Of a DNA stretch of 64,000 bases, positions 35,367 through 43,806 are shown in pieces. Made by a program: the position numbers and the translations under genes. Numbering within the stretch: the first letter of the stretch is position 1; every line of letters begins with the position of its first letter. Source of the stretch: Streptomyces griseiscabiei (GTDB lineage Bacteria; Actinomycetota; Actinomycetes; Streptomycetales; Streptomycetaceae); assembly GCF_020010925.1 (NCBI RefSeq), contig NZ_JAGJBZ010000001.1, forward strand, positions 1,674,001 through 1,738,000, given 5' to 3'. The notes under the pieces were generated by a model. It was not told the origin of the DNA. It saw only the letters and a list, made by a program, of their open reading frames with translations, and searched no databases.

Positions 35367-36272
35367 GTGGTCGAGATCCGGCAGGCCCGCTATTTCGTCG
35401 CGGTCGCCGAGGAACTGCACTTCGGCCGCGCGGCGCAGCGCCTGCAGATGTCCCAGCCACCGTTGTCCCAGGCGATCAAGCAGCTGGAACAGCAACTCGG
35501 CTGCGAACTGCTGCACCGCACTCAGCGGTCGGTCGCCCTCAGCGCCGCCGGGACCGTATTCCTGGACCACTGCCGCGCACTGGTCCGACAGGCCGAGGAG
35601 GCGGAGATCGCCGCACGTCAGGCCGCCACCGGACAGGGTGGGCGACTGACCTTGGGTGCGGTCACCTCGGCGTTCTCCTGGCCGTTGCCCCTTGTGCTGA
35701 AGCGGTTCCACGAGGTGCTGCCGGACGTCGAGATCCGCACCCAGGAGATCGATACCCACGAGGCCGGCCCGGGTCTCCTCGACCGCTCGCTCGACTGGGC
35801 GATCGTCCGCCAGACCGCCCCGGTCCGCGGCACCACGGCAACCTCGCTCTACGCCGACCGGTTCGTCGCCGCCCTGCCAGCCGGCCACCAGGCCGCCGAC
35901 ACCACCGGCTCCCTCGATCTGGCCGACCTCGCCGCCGACACCTGGGTCTGGCTGCACCGGCACATCTCACCCGACTACCACGACGCCATGGCAACCATGT
36001 GCCGGACCGCCGGCTTCAGCCCCGTCCCCGCCCACTGGGCACGGTCGGTCACCTCACAGATCGCCATGGTCGAGTGCGGCCTCGGCGTCACCGTCGTACC
36101 CGCCGCGGCCTCCGCGTCCCACCCCGCCGTACACTTCAGGCCACTCCGCCACACGACGACGACCATCGAACTCACCGCCATGACCCGCTCCACCCCCGGC
36201 GCCCTGGCCGAACACCTCACCGCCATCGCGACCCGGCTGACCACAGCGCAGGCACCGCCATCGCACGACTGA
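35367..36272 (+). CDS. LysR-family regulator, divergent from the rraA operon
   Basis: A 301-residue LysR regulator from a GTG at 35367. The N-terminal HTH reads ARYFVAVAEELHFGRAAQRL then SQPPLSQAIKQLEQQLGCEL; the effector domain includes WPLPLVLKRFHEVLPDVEIR and AECGLGVTVVP-like MVECGLGVTVVP. It most likely controls the divergent rraA-aminotransferase-hydrolase operon. Relics of a close homologue, sharing WPLPLVL-RFHE-LP-VEIRT and GFSP-PAHWARS, lie at 46369-46569 and 49085-49460. Confidence 0.92.
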   Translation: MVEIRQARYFVAVAEELHFGRAAQRLQMSQPPLSQAIKQLEQQLGCELLHRTQRSVALSAAGTVFLDHCRALVRQAEEAEIAARQAATGQGGRLTLGAVTSAFSWPLPLVLKRFHEVLPDVEIRTQEIDTHEAGPGLLDRSLDWAIVRQTAPVRGTTATSLYADRFVAALPAGHQAADTTGSLDLADLAADTWVWLHRHISPDYHDAMATMCRTAGFSPVPAHWARSVTSQIAMVECGLGVTVVPAAASASHPAVHFRPLRHTTTTIELTAMTRSTPGALAEHLTAIATRLTTAQAPPSHD

Positions 36273-36310
36273 TTCCGGATGGCGCCGCTACTCCTTCTGC
36301 TGTAGGGCGG

Positions 36311-37732
36311 TCAGAGGTTCGGGTGCCGGGTCCACCAGTCGGTGGCCCGTTCGTACCGTGCCGCGGCCGACAGCATCGCCGCGTCGGCGTAGAGCGGCGC
36401 CACGAACTGGAGACCGACGGGAAGTCCGTCGGTGGTGAACCCGCAAGGAACCGACATGGCGGGCAGGCCGGCGTGGCTGGGGGACTCGGTCATGCGGTGG
36501 AGGAAGAGACCGGGGTCGGCGATGTCGTGGCCGTCGACCCGGGCGGGGCCGCCTCGGTCGCCCACGTGTAGGAACGCGGGTACGGGTGTGGTGGGACAGA
36601 CGAACAGGTCGAAGTGTTCGAACACCCCCGCATACGCCTCGTAGATGCGGGTCTTGGTCTCGCGCATGGCCGAGCTGACCCGAGCGGGGGTCAGGGTGGC
36701 GCGGGCGCGGTCGGTGGTCTCCTCGATCAGGGGCCAGATCTCCAGGCCGTACGAGCGCATTTCGTCGACTGCGGCGATGTACTCCGGACCCCAGTAGTCG
36801 ATGAAGTACTCACAGGGGTCGGGCAGTTCGATGGGCACCTCCTCGACCAAGGCGCCGGCGGTTCGCAGGTCGTCCAGGGCGGCGGCGAAGACGCGGCGGG
36901 TCTGCGGGTCGATCGGGCCCTGGTCGAGATCGAAGCTCGCCGCGATGCGGATGCCGGTGAGGTCGCCTTCTGCGGTCGCCGCCTCTGCGTAACGGTCCCC
37001 GGTGGCGGGGAGAGCGAACCGGTCGCGCCGATGCGGCCCCACGGTGGCGTCGAGCATGAGGGCGGCGTCCACCACGTGACGAGTGATCGGCCCTTCGGTG
37101 GTGTCGGGGTCGGTGTTGCCCGCGTGGGGGATGCGGCCGACGGTCGGTTTGACGCCCACCGCGCCGCACAGTGAGGCCGGTACGCGGATGGAGCCTCCGC
37201 CGTCCGAGCCCCAGGCCAGCGGCGCGATGCCGGCCACGGTCGAAGCCGCCGCGCCGCCGCTGGAGCCACCGGCCGCGCGGCCGGGATCCCATGGTGTGCC
37301 GGTGGTGCCGGTCAGTTTGCTCTCGGTGACGCCGAGGAGTCCGAACTCGGGCGTGGTCGTCTTGCCCAGCAGAATCGCTCCGGCTCGCTTCAGCCGGGCC
37401 CAGGCCGGGGCGTCCTCGGTGGGGACGTGGTCGGCGAAGGCCACGCATCCATAGGTGGTGCGTACGCCTGCGGTGTCGGTCAGGTCCTTGACGGTGATCG
37501 GCACCCCGTACAGCGGGGGCAGGTCCTCACACGCGGCGAACCGCCGTTCGGCTTCACGTGCCTGCTCGCGGGCCGCGTCCGCGGTGACCGTGACCATGAC
37601 GTTCAGGGCGCCGTCCACCTTCTCGATGCGTCCCAGCGCGGCGTCCACCACCTCGACGGGCGACACCTCGCCCCTGCGGTAGAGCTGCCCGAGCTCGTGG
37701 GCGCTGTGCCACAGGATCTGGTCTTCCGCCAT
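36311..37732 (-). CDS. amidase (amidase-signature family)
   Basis: A 473-residue Ser-cisSer-Lys amidase. The catalytic Lys is in GVPITVKDLTDTAG, the cis-Ser and nucleophile are in GGSSGGAAASTVAG with the preceding AWGSDGGGSIRVPASLCG segment typical of the family. I start at the ATG at 37732 (MAEDQIL); the longer frame to 37876 runs through the divergent promoter and operator region. It is convergent with the LysR gene and divergent from the ABC transporter operon. It would release an acid and ammonia from an amide, possibly one imported by that transporter. Confidence 0.9.
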   Translation of the reverse strand: MAEDQILWHSAHELGQLYRRGEVSPVEVVDAALGRIEKVDGALNVMVTVTADAAREQAREAERRFAACEDLPPLYGVPITVKDLTDTAGVRTTYGCVAFADHVPTEDAPAWARLKRAGAILLGKTTTPEFGLLGVTESKLTGTTGTPWDPGRAAGGSSGGAAASTVAGIAPLAWGSDGGGSIRVPASLCGAVGVKPTVGRIPHAGNTDPDTTEGPITRHVVDAALMLDATVGPHRRDRFALPATGDRYAEAATAEGDLTGIRIAASFDLDQGPIDPQTRRVFAAALDDLRTAGALVEEVPIELPDPCEYFIDYWGPEYIAAVDEMRSYGLEIWPLIEETTDRARATLTPARVSSAMRETKTRIYEAYAGVFEHFDLFVCPTTPVPAFLHVGDRGGPARVDGHDIADPGLFLHRMTESPSHAGLPAMSVPCGFTTDGLPVGLQFVAPLYADAAMLSAAARYERATDWWTRHPNL

Positions 37733-37752
37733 CGTGCGCCTCCCTGGACCTG

Positions 37753-37774
37753 TTGTGCAACAGTCGCTATATGA
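37753..37774. promoter_or_regulatory. 22-bp dyad near the amidase start, candidate TetR operator site 1
   Basis: TTGTGCAAC-agtc-GCTATATGA has the same 9-4-9 layout as sites at 37855, 43273, 46051 and 46143. It is 20 bp in front of the amidase start. Its left half also lies in a separate perfect palindrome, CTGTTG-TG-CAACAG (37750-37763). Confidence 0.5.
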
Positions 37775-37854
37775 CCGGTCGGCCGCGCGGGCGTCAAGTG
37801 GGATCCAGGTCGAAATGTTACGACCCGGAAAACCTGCGGAACGGGCATTGCGGG

Positions 37855-37876
37855 TTGTACAGCACTCGCTATACAT
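37855..37876. promoter_or_regulatory. 22-bp dyad upstream of the ABC transporter operon, candidate TetR operator site 2
   Basis: TTGTACAGC-actc-GCTATACAT is the most symmetrical copy: TGTACAGC against TGTATAGC read on the other strand. It lies 54 bp in front of the binding-protein gene. It defines the half-site TTGTAtAGC shared by the other four copies. Confidence 0.6.
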
Positions 37877-37930
37877 TCGCCGTCAACCTGGCCCGGAGGC
37901 GGCCGCGGGCAGCGATGGAAGGGTGCTCCG

Positions 37931-39565
37931 ATGGCTTCACCAATGATCAGAAGGGCCGCGGTACTGAGCGTTCTCCTTGCCGCGACCACGCTCACCGCGT
38001 GTTCCGGCGGCAAGTCGGGTGAGGAGAAGGCGGTGTCCGCCGGCGACCTTGTCTCGTCCCTGCCCGCGGCCAAGGGGGGCGTCGGCCGGGTCACCTGGAA
38101 CCTCACCGGGGGAGAACCCGACACGCTGGATCCGGCCAACGCGGTGACGACACAGAGCGGGCAGGTGGTCCGCAACCTCTGCGACTCCCTGCTCACCACG
38201 GACGCCAAGTTCAACCTCAAACCGAACCTGGCAACCTACGACCAGGTGTCGCCGACGCGGCTCGACCTCACGATTCGCTCGGGCGCCGAGTTCTGGGACG
38301 GCACCGCCGTCACCGCGCAGGACGCCGCCTACAGTCTGCGCCGGGCGGCCGACCCGTCGAAGATCACCAGCTACCTGTTCGCGAACGTCTCCTCCGTCAA
38401 GGCGACGGCCGCCGACAAGGTCACGGTCACCTTCAAGCAGCCCGACGAGATGTTCACCAGCGAGCTGGCCAACCTGGCGGTCCTGAAGAAGGCGTTCGCC
38501 GAGAAGGCCGGCGAAAAGCTCGGCACACCGGAGGGTGGCCTGATGTGCAGCGGGCCGTTCAAGCTCGACGGATGGAGCAGCGGTGACAGCATCACGATGA
38601 GCCGCAACGACGCGTACTGGAACAAGGACCGGCGCCCGTTCGCGAAGACGGTCAAGTTCACGTTCATCACCGACGCCACCGCGCTCGCGCAGGCGTTGAA
38701 CGCCGGCGAGGTCGACGGCGCCTACGAGTTGTCCGCCTCCTCGGTGCCGGTCCTGCAGAAGTCGAAGAAGGGACGACTCACCTTCGGTCCGTCCCCCCAG
38801 TCGATGAACATCTACGTGGCTCGCCCGGACGGTGTGATGGCCGACGGCGACCTGCGTGCCGCACTGCAGAGGATGATCGACCGCGAGGCCCTCGCGAAGG
38901 TGATCTACCACGGTGCCGCCACCCCGATGTACACGATGACGGCACCGGCGTCGTGGCCCAACGATCAGCGCCCGGTGTACGAGAAGGCGTACAAGACCTT
39001 CCAGACCTCGCGGTCGTACGACATGGCCGCGGCGAAGAAGCTCGTCAAGGGGTCCTCCTACAAGGGACAGGAGATCGTCCTGGCCATCGCGGCCGGCGAC
39101 GACGCACAGTCACGCACCGCGCAGCTCCTGCAACAGCAGGGCCGGGAGGCCGGACTGAAGATCAGGATCCAGAGCATGCAGCCGCTGGTCTACTCCCAGG
39201 CCGGCTACGACGCCTCCAAGAGGCAGGGCGTCGACCTGTATCTGTCCTCGAACTTCAGCTCCGTCCCCGATCCGCTGGAGACGATCGGCTTCCTCTACCT
39301 GCCCAAGCAGGTCTACAACTACGTCGGCTACGACGATCCCCAGGTCACCAAGCTGTTCACCGAGGCGCGCAGCACCTTCGACGGCGCGCGCAGAGCCGTG
39401 ACGATCGTCGACATGCAGAAGCTGTACGAGAAGGCGAACACGGTGATCCCTCTGGTCTCCACGAACACCACGACGTTCCTCAACAGCCGGCTGACCGGGG
39501 CGGTCACGTCGTTCGCCTACTGGTCGATGCCGCAGATGGCCTATGTCGGCGCCGCAGGCAAGTAG
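37931..39565 (+). CDS. ABC transporter substrate-binding lipoprotein, family 5 (peptide/nickel type)
   Basis: A 544-residue family-5 binding protein. The N-terminus has a lipoprotein signal ending in the lipobox LTAC (Cys near residue 24), followed by SGGKSG. The core shows GGEPDTLDPANAVTTQSGQVVRNL, EFWDGTAVTAQDAAYSLRR, and RMIDREALAKVIYHGAATP, which are the family's typical blocks. It is the first gene of a complete five-gene transporter (binding protein, two permeases, two ATPases). GGAAGGG precedes the ATG. Ligands of this family are peptides, opines, glycosides or metals; here an amide or acyl compound is suggested by the neighbouring amidase and CoA ligase. Confidence 0.92.
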   Translation: MASPMIRRAAVLSVLLAATTLTACSGGKSGEEKAVSAGDLVSSLPAAKGGVGRVTWNLTGGEPDTLDPANAVTTQSGQVVRNLCDSLLTTDAKFNLKPNLATYDQVSPTRLDLTIRSGAEFWDGTAVTAQDAAYSLRRAADPSKITSYLFANVSSVKATAADKVTVTFKQPDEMFTSELANLAVLKKAFAEKAGEKLGTPEGGLMCSGPFKLDGWSSGDSITMSRNDAYWNKDRRPFAKTVKFTFITDATALAQALNAGEVDGAYELSASSVPVLQKSKKGRLTFGPSPQSMNIYVARPDGVMADGDLRAALQRMIDREALAKVIYHGAATPMYTMTAPASWPNDQRPVYEKAYKTFQTSRSYDMAAAKKLVKGSSYKGQEIVLAIAAGDDAQSRTAQLLQQQGREAGLKIRIQSMQPLVYSQAGYDASKRQGVDLYLSSNFSSVPDPLETIGFLYLPKQVYNYVGYDDPQVTKLFTEARSTFDGARRAVTIVDMQKLYEKANTVIPLVSTNTTTFLNSRLTGAVTSFAYWSMPQMAYVGAAGK

Positions 39566-39577
39566 AAGGGCGACGCC

Positions 39578-40573
39578 ATGTCCATGACCTCGTCCGCGGC
39601 CGGTGTTCCGCCTCGGCTGCGCGCCTCCTGGCGCCACCCCGCGCTGACCCTCGTGACGACCTGTGTCATCGGCCCGGTCGCCACCGTCCTCGGCGCTTCC
39701 TTCATCCTGTTCGCCGTCCTGGCCCTGACGCCCGGAGACCCGGTCGCCCAACTGCTGGGACCGCACGCCTCGGACTCCGCACGCGAGGCGATGCGGGTCC
39801 GGCTCGGGCTGGGCGACCCGCTGCCGGAACGCTACTGGCACTGGCTGACCGGGGCCCTGCACGGGGATCTCGGCACGTCACTGACCTACCGGCAGCCGGT
39901 CTCTGACCTGCTCGCGCCCCGGCTGCTCACCACGCTGCTGCTCGTGGGCATGTCCGCGGTGCTCATCCTCGTCGCGGGCCTGATCCTCGGCGGGATCAGC
40001 GGCACGAGCCCGCGGTGGCGCCCGCTGGTCAACGCCCTGTCCGGGCTGGGCATCGCGGTCCCGGCCTTTGTCGCCGCCACCATCCTGATCGGCGTCTTCG
40101 CGGTGAACCTCGGATGGTTTCCCACCGGGGGCGCGGGCAGTGGCTTCGTCGACCGGCTGTGGCACCTGACCCTCCCCGCGGTCGCCCTGTCGATCGGGTT
40201 CGCCGCCTACGTGACCCAGCTGACCTCCGCCGCGATCGCCGAGGAGGCCGGAGCCGAACACGTGCTCACCGGCCGCGGCAGGGGGCTGCCCCGCTCCTGG
40301 ATCTTCCGGCGGCACATCCTGCGCAACGCCGCGCTGCCGATCCTGACCGCGTCCGGACTGACCGTGGCCGGACTGGTGGCCGGCTCGGTGGTGGTGGAGC
40401 CCGCCTTCGGCATCGACGGCGTCGGCTCACTGCTGATCAAGAGCGTCTCCGCCAAGGACTACCCGGTGGTGACCGCGGTCAGCGTGCTGATCGTCACGGT
40501 CTTCGTCGTCGTCACCACGCTGCTCGACGCGGGTCAGAACCTGCTCGATCCGCGACTGAGGAAAGGACGTTAG
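39578..40573 (+). CDS. ABC transporter permease, DppB type
   Basis: A 331-residue inner-membrane permease with about six helices. TLTPGDP-like LALTPGDPVAQLLG, the RLGLGDPLPERYWHWLTGALHGDLGTSL segment and a late GLVAGSVVVEPAFGIDGVGSLL block are hallmarks of DppB/OppB subunits. It begins 13 bp after the binding-protein gene and is followed 4 bp before the second permease. Confidence 0.92.
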   Translation: MSMTSSAAGVPPRLRASWRHPALTLVTTCVIGPVATVLGASFILFAVLALTPGDPVAQLLGPHASDSAREAMRVRLGLGDPLPERYWHWLTGALHGDLGTSLTYRQPVSDLLAPRLLTTLLLVGMSAVLILVAGLILGGISGTSPRWRPLVNALSGLGIAVPAFVAATILIGVFAVNLGWFPTGGAGSGFVDRLWHLTLPAVALSIGFAAYVTQLTSAAIAEEAGAEHVLTGRGRGLPRSWIFRRHILRNAALPILTASGLTVAGLVAGSVVVEPAFGIDGVGSLLIKSVSAKDYPVVTAVSVLIVTVFVVVTTLLDAGQNLLDPRLRKGR

Positions 40574-40576
40574 CCG

Positions 40577-41431
40577 ATGGCCACGCTCGCAACCTCCCTC
40601 CGTCTGCGGAAAGCCGAGCGCGGGCGTTTCGGCGACCCGCTGCTGCTCGCTTCGGCGGCGCTGGCCGTCGGCATCGCGGTCGTCGCGGTGGCCGGCCCCT
40701 GGATCGCGCCCTACGACCCGGCGGCCACCGACGTCCTCGCCGCGAGTCAGGGACCGAGTGGCGCGCATCTCTTCGGGACCGACTCGCTGGGCCGTGACAT
40801 CTTCTCCCGCGCGCTCACCGGAGCCCGGCTGAGCTTCGCCGGACCGGGCATCATCGTGCTGGGGAGCGCCGGCCTCGGCACGCTGCTGGCGGTCGCGGCG
40901 GCCTGGCACGGCGGATGGGTCGACCGACTGCTCAACCGGACCCTGAGCATGCTGTTCGCCATCCCCGGCGTGCTCGTGGCCGTCATCGCATCGGCCGTCT
41001 TCGGGGCTGGTTTCTGGGCACCCGTCCTGGCCCTGACCATCGTCTACACCCCGTACGTGGCCCGTGTGGTGCGCAGCGTCGCGGTGCGGCAACGGCAGTT
41101 GCCCTACGTCGAGGCGCTGCAGCTGGCCGGCTTGTCGACGTGGCGGATCTGCGGGCGGCACCTGCTGCCCAACGTGGCGCCGATCGTGCTGGCACAGGCG
41201 ACGATCGGCTTCGGATCCGCGCTGGTGGACTTCGGCGCCGTGTCCTTCCTGGGTCTTGGCGTCCAGCCGCCGGAGGCGGAATGGGGGCTGATGGTGGCCG
41301 ACGGCCGGTCCGAAGTGCTGGACGGCGCCGTGCAGCAGAGCCTCGCGGCGGGCCTGTGCATCGTGGTCTCCGTGGTGGCTTTCAACGTGCTGGGCGAGCG
41401 CCTCACCCAGCGGTTCGGAGGAAGTCGATGA
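40577..41431 (+). CDS. ABC transporter permease, DppC type
   Basis: A 284-residue permease. HLFGTDSLGRDIFSRALTGARLSF is the characteristic DppC/OppC block after the first helix, and PNVAPIVLAQATIGFGSALVDFGAVSFLGLG is the typical later segment. It pairs with the preceding DppB-type subunit to form the channel. Its stop overlaps the start of the first ATPase (ATGA). Confidence 0.92.
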   Translation: MATLATSLRLRKAERGRFGDPLLLASAALAVGIAVVAVAGPWIAPYDPAATDVLAASQGPSGAHLFGTDSLGRDIFSRALTGARLSFAGPGIIVLGSAGLGTLLAVAAAWHGGWVDRLLNRTLSMLFAIPGVLVAVIASAVFGAGFWAPVLALTIVYTPYVARVVRSVAVRQRQLPYVEALQLAGLSTWRICGRHLLPNVAPIVLAQATIGFGSALVDFGAVSFLGLGVQPPEAEWGLMVADGRSEVLDGAVQQSLAAGLCIVVSVVAFNVLGERLTQRFGGSR

Positions 41432-42423
41432 GCGCCGCACCGCTGCTGGAGATGCGTGGCGTCGGGGTCACGGCCGGGGACCGCCGCCACCGGCGGACGC
41501 TGGTCCGCGATGTCGACCTGACCGTGGCGGCCGGCGAGTCCGTCGGGCTGGTCGGCGAGTCCGGCTCGGGCAAGTCGATGCTGGTCAAGGCCGCGATGCG
41601 GCTGCTTCCACGGCACGCCGCCGCGTCGGGGCGCATCGACTTCGAGGGACGTCCGGTGCTCGGGTTCCCACGCCGCGAGCTCGCCGCCTACCGGTCCCGT
41701 GACGTCGCCCTCATCCACCAGGACCCGCGCGCCCACACCAACCCGCTGCGTACCATCGGCGACTTCCTCACCGAGGGCGTCGTGACCAGCAGGCTGCTCA
41801 GCCCCCGTGAAGCGAGGGAACGTGCCTGCGTGACGATGGCGAGCATGGGCATCGACGACCCCGAGCACCGCCTGACCCAGTATCCGCACCAGCTGTCCGG
41901 AGGACTGCTCCAGCGCATGATGATCGTGATGGCCCTGCTGCATTCTCCCAAGCTGGTCTTCGCGGACGAACCCACCACGGCTCTGGACATGACCGTCCAG
42001 TCCGAGGTGATGGCCATCCTCCAGGAGCAGATCCGCGAGCGGAACCTCGGCCTGCTGTTCATCACCCACGACCTGGACCTCGCAGCCGCCGTGACGGACT
42101 CCCTGGCCGTCCTGTACGCGGGGACGATCGTCGAGCGGGGCGCCACTGCGGACGTCTACGCCCGCCCCCTACACCCCTACACCGCCGGCCTGCTCGCCTG
42201 CCGCCCCAGCGCGACGGCGGTGACCCGGCTCAAGCCGATCCCCGGACGACCGGTCTCGGCGTACGAGGCGGGCCCCGGCTGCCCGTTCGCCGCACGGTGT
42301 CGCTTCGCCACCGACGAATGCCGTACGACCCCGCCACAACTGCGCACTGTGGAGGACCGGTTGGTCGCCTGCCACCGCGTAGAACAGATCCGCGCCGAAC
42401 TACCCCAGGTGGTGCATTCATGA
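41428..42423 (+). CDS. ABC transporter ATPase, DppD type
   Basis: A 331-residue ATP-binding subunit. Walker A is GESGSGKSML, signature LSGGLLQRMM, Walker B LVFADEPTTALD, with a His switch in FITHDLD. The C-terminal extension contains the Cys-rich GCPFAARCRF...DEC...CHR region typical of peptide-transporter ATPases. The signature has L in place of Q (LSGGLLQR), as in some family members. It is coupled by 4 bp to both neighbours. Confidence 0.92.
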   Translation: MSAAPLLEMRGVGVTAGDRRHRRTLVRDVDLTVAAGESVGLVGESGSGKSMLVKAAMRLLPRHAAASGRIDFEGRPVLGFPRRELAAYRSRDVALIHQDPRAHTNPLRTIGDFLTEGVVTSRLLSPREARERACVTMASMGIDDPEHRLTQYPHQLSGGLLQRMMIVMALLHSPKLVFADEPTTALDMTVQSEVMAILQEQIRERNLGLLFITHDLDLAAAVTDSLAVLYAGTIVERGATADVYARPLHPYTAGLLACRPSATAVTRLKPIPGRPVSAYEAGPGCPFAARCRFATDECRTTPPQLRTVEDRLVACHRVEQIRAELPQVVHS

Positions 42424-43232
42424 CCTCGGCACCCACCATGGCCCGGGACGCCGGTCCCGCCCTCGTCGTGGAACGGCTCCGCAAGGAGTTCCCGGCCCGT
42501 TCTCGGGGCGGCAGGACGGTCGTCGCGGTCGACGACGTCAGCTTCACACTCGAACGCGGCGGTTCCCTGGCCGTCGTGGGAGAGTCCGGCTCGGGCAAGA
42601 CGACCACCGCACGCATCGTCGCCGGGCTGGAGCAGCCCACCGGTGGAACCGTCACCGTCGCAGGGAACCCACCCGGCGGGAAGCGCGCCGCCCGTACGGT
42701 GCAGATGGTCTTCCAGGACCCCTTCGCCTCGCTGGACCCACGCCAGCGCATCGGCGCCGGCCTCGCGGAGCTGCTGCGGGCATGCTTCGGGCTCGGCCGC
42801 GCCGCCGCCCGTGAACGGGTCGGCCGGCTGCTCACCGACGTCGGACTCGACGAACAGCACGCGGCGCGGCTCCCGCGCGACCTGTCCGGTGGGCAGCGAC
42901 AGCGCGTGGCCATCGCCCGGGCACTGGCCCTCGAACCCGAGGTCCTCATCCTCGACGAAGCCGTCGCCGCACTCGACGTCAGCGTGCAGGCACAGGTGCT
43001 GAACCTGCTGTCCGACATCCGCGAGCGAACCCCGGTCTCGTTCCTCTTCGTCTCGCACGACCTCGCGGTGGTCCGCCAGGTGACCGACCACTGCCTGGTC
43101 ATGCACCACGGCCGCGTCGTAGAGCAGGGCCCCACTGCCGACGTGCTGGACCACCCACAGGACTCCTACACACAGGAGCTGCTGGACGCGGTGCCCAAGC
43201 CTGGCTGGCAGCCCCGGCGCCGACGCGCCTGA
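42420..43232 (+). CDS. ABC transporter ATPase, DppF type
   Basis: A 270-residue ATP-binding subunit. Walker A GESGSGKTTT, signature LSGGQRQR, Walker B LILDEAVAALD (Ala-Val in place of the usual Pro-Thr-Ser), and FVSHDLAVV. It lacks the Cys-rich C-terminus and ends shortly after SYTQELLDAVPKP. The start overlaps the DppD stop by 4 bp. It completes the transporter. Confidence 0.92.
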   Translation: MTSAPTMARDAGPALVVERLRKEFPARSRGGRTVVAVDDVSFTLERGGSLAVVGESGSGKTTTARIVAGLEQPTGGTVTVAGNPPGGKRAARTVQMVFQDPFASLDPRQRIGAGLAELLRACFGLGRAAARERVGRLLTDVGLDEQHAARLPRDLSGGQRQRVAIARALALEPEVLILDEAVAALDVSVQAQVLNLLSDIRERTPVSFLFVSHDLAVVRQVTDHCLVMHHGRVVEQGPTADVLDHPQDSYTQELLDAVPKPGWQPRRRRA

Positions 43233-43272
43233 CCCGACATCCGTCCCGCCGCGACGCGGACGCACACCCTCA

Positions 43273-43294
43273 TTATGAAGCACTTGATATACAA
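43273..43294. promoter_or_regulatory. 22-bp dyad ahead of the MaoC-like gene, candidate TetR operator site 3
   Basis: TTATGAAGC-actt-GATATACAA, read on the other strand as TTGTATATC-aagt-GCTTCATAA, fits the same 9-4-9 pattern. It ends 11 bp before the GTG at 43306 and partly overlaps the AAAGGAGC ribosome-binding site, so binding there would block expression. Confidence 0.5.
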
Positions 43295-43305
43295 AGGAGC
43301 CGACA

Positions 43306-43782
43306 GTGGGCATCCTCTCCACCGACGGGGCGACGACGCTGAGCGTCTCGCACCCCTCCGAGGCGCCGACGTTGCTGGACCGGACGTTCGTCACGCCCTG
43401 GTTCGTCGTGGACGACGACCGCACGGAGCTGTTCGAGAAGGCGTCCTACCACGACGAGTATCCCCACACATATGAAGGGGAGGATGGCTATGGCGACGGT
43501 CTGGTGGAGGGCTTCCACCTGCTCAGCCTGCTCGACGTCCTGTGCAACCACTCCCTGTGGTCGGAAGGCCCCTGGATCGCCTGGAACTACGGACTCGACA
43601 ACGTCCGCTTCATCTCGGTCATCCGCACCACCGACCCCTTCCGTGTCCACGGCCACGTCCGCGAGGTGATCGACCGCGCAGAGCAGGGACACCTCGTCGT
43701 GACCGACCTGCGCGCCGAGGTCAAGGGCCGGGAGCGACCCGGATTCGTCGCGACGCAACGCGCCCTGTGGGCCACTGCCTGA
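43306..43782 (+). CDS. MaoC-like hot-dog-fold protein
   Basis: A 158-residue single hot-dog domain. GDGLVEGFHLLSLLDVLC matches the hot-dog helix of MaoC dehydratases (usually GxIAHGFLTLSLL), and WNYGLDNVRFISVIRTTDPFRVHGHVREV matches the strand that follows. The usual active-site Asp-His pair is altered: His of AHG is replaced by Glu (LVEGFH), so catalysis is uncertain. The GTG at 43306 has AAAGGAGC 5 bases ahead. It lies 24 bp upstream of a CoA ligase gene, so an acyl-CoA substrate is likely. Confidence 0.75.
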   Translation: MGILSTDGATTLSVSHPSEAPTLLDRTFVTPWFVVDDDRTELFEKASYHDEYPHTYEGEDGYGDGLVEGFHLLSLLDVLCNHSLWSEGPWIAWNYGLDNVRFISVIRTTDPFRVHGHVREVIDRAEQGHLVVTDLRAEVKGRERPGFVATQRALWATA

Positions 43783-43806
43783 ACCCCGTAGAGAGGCCCG
43801 ACCGAC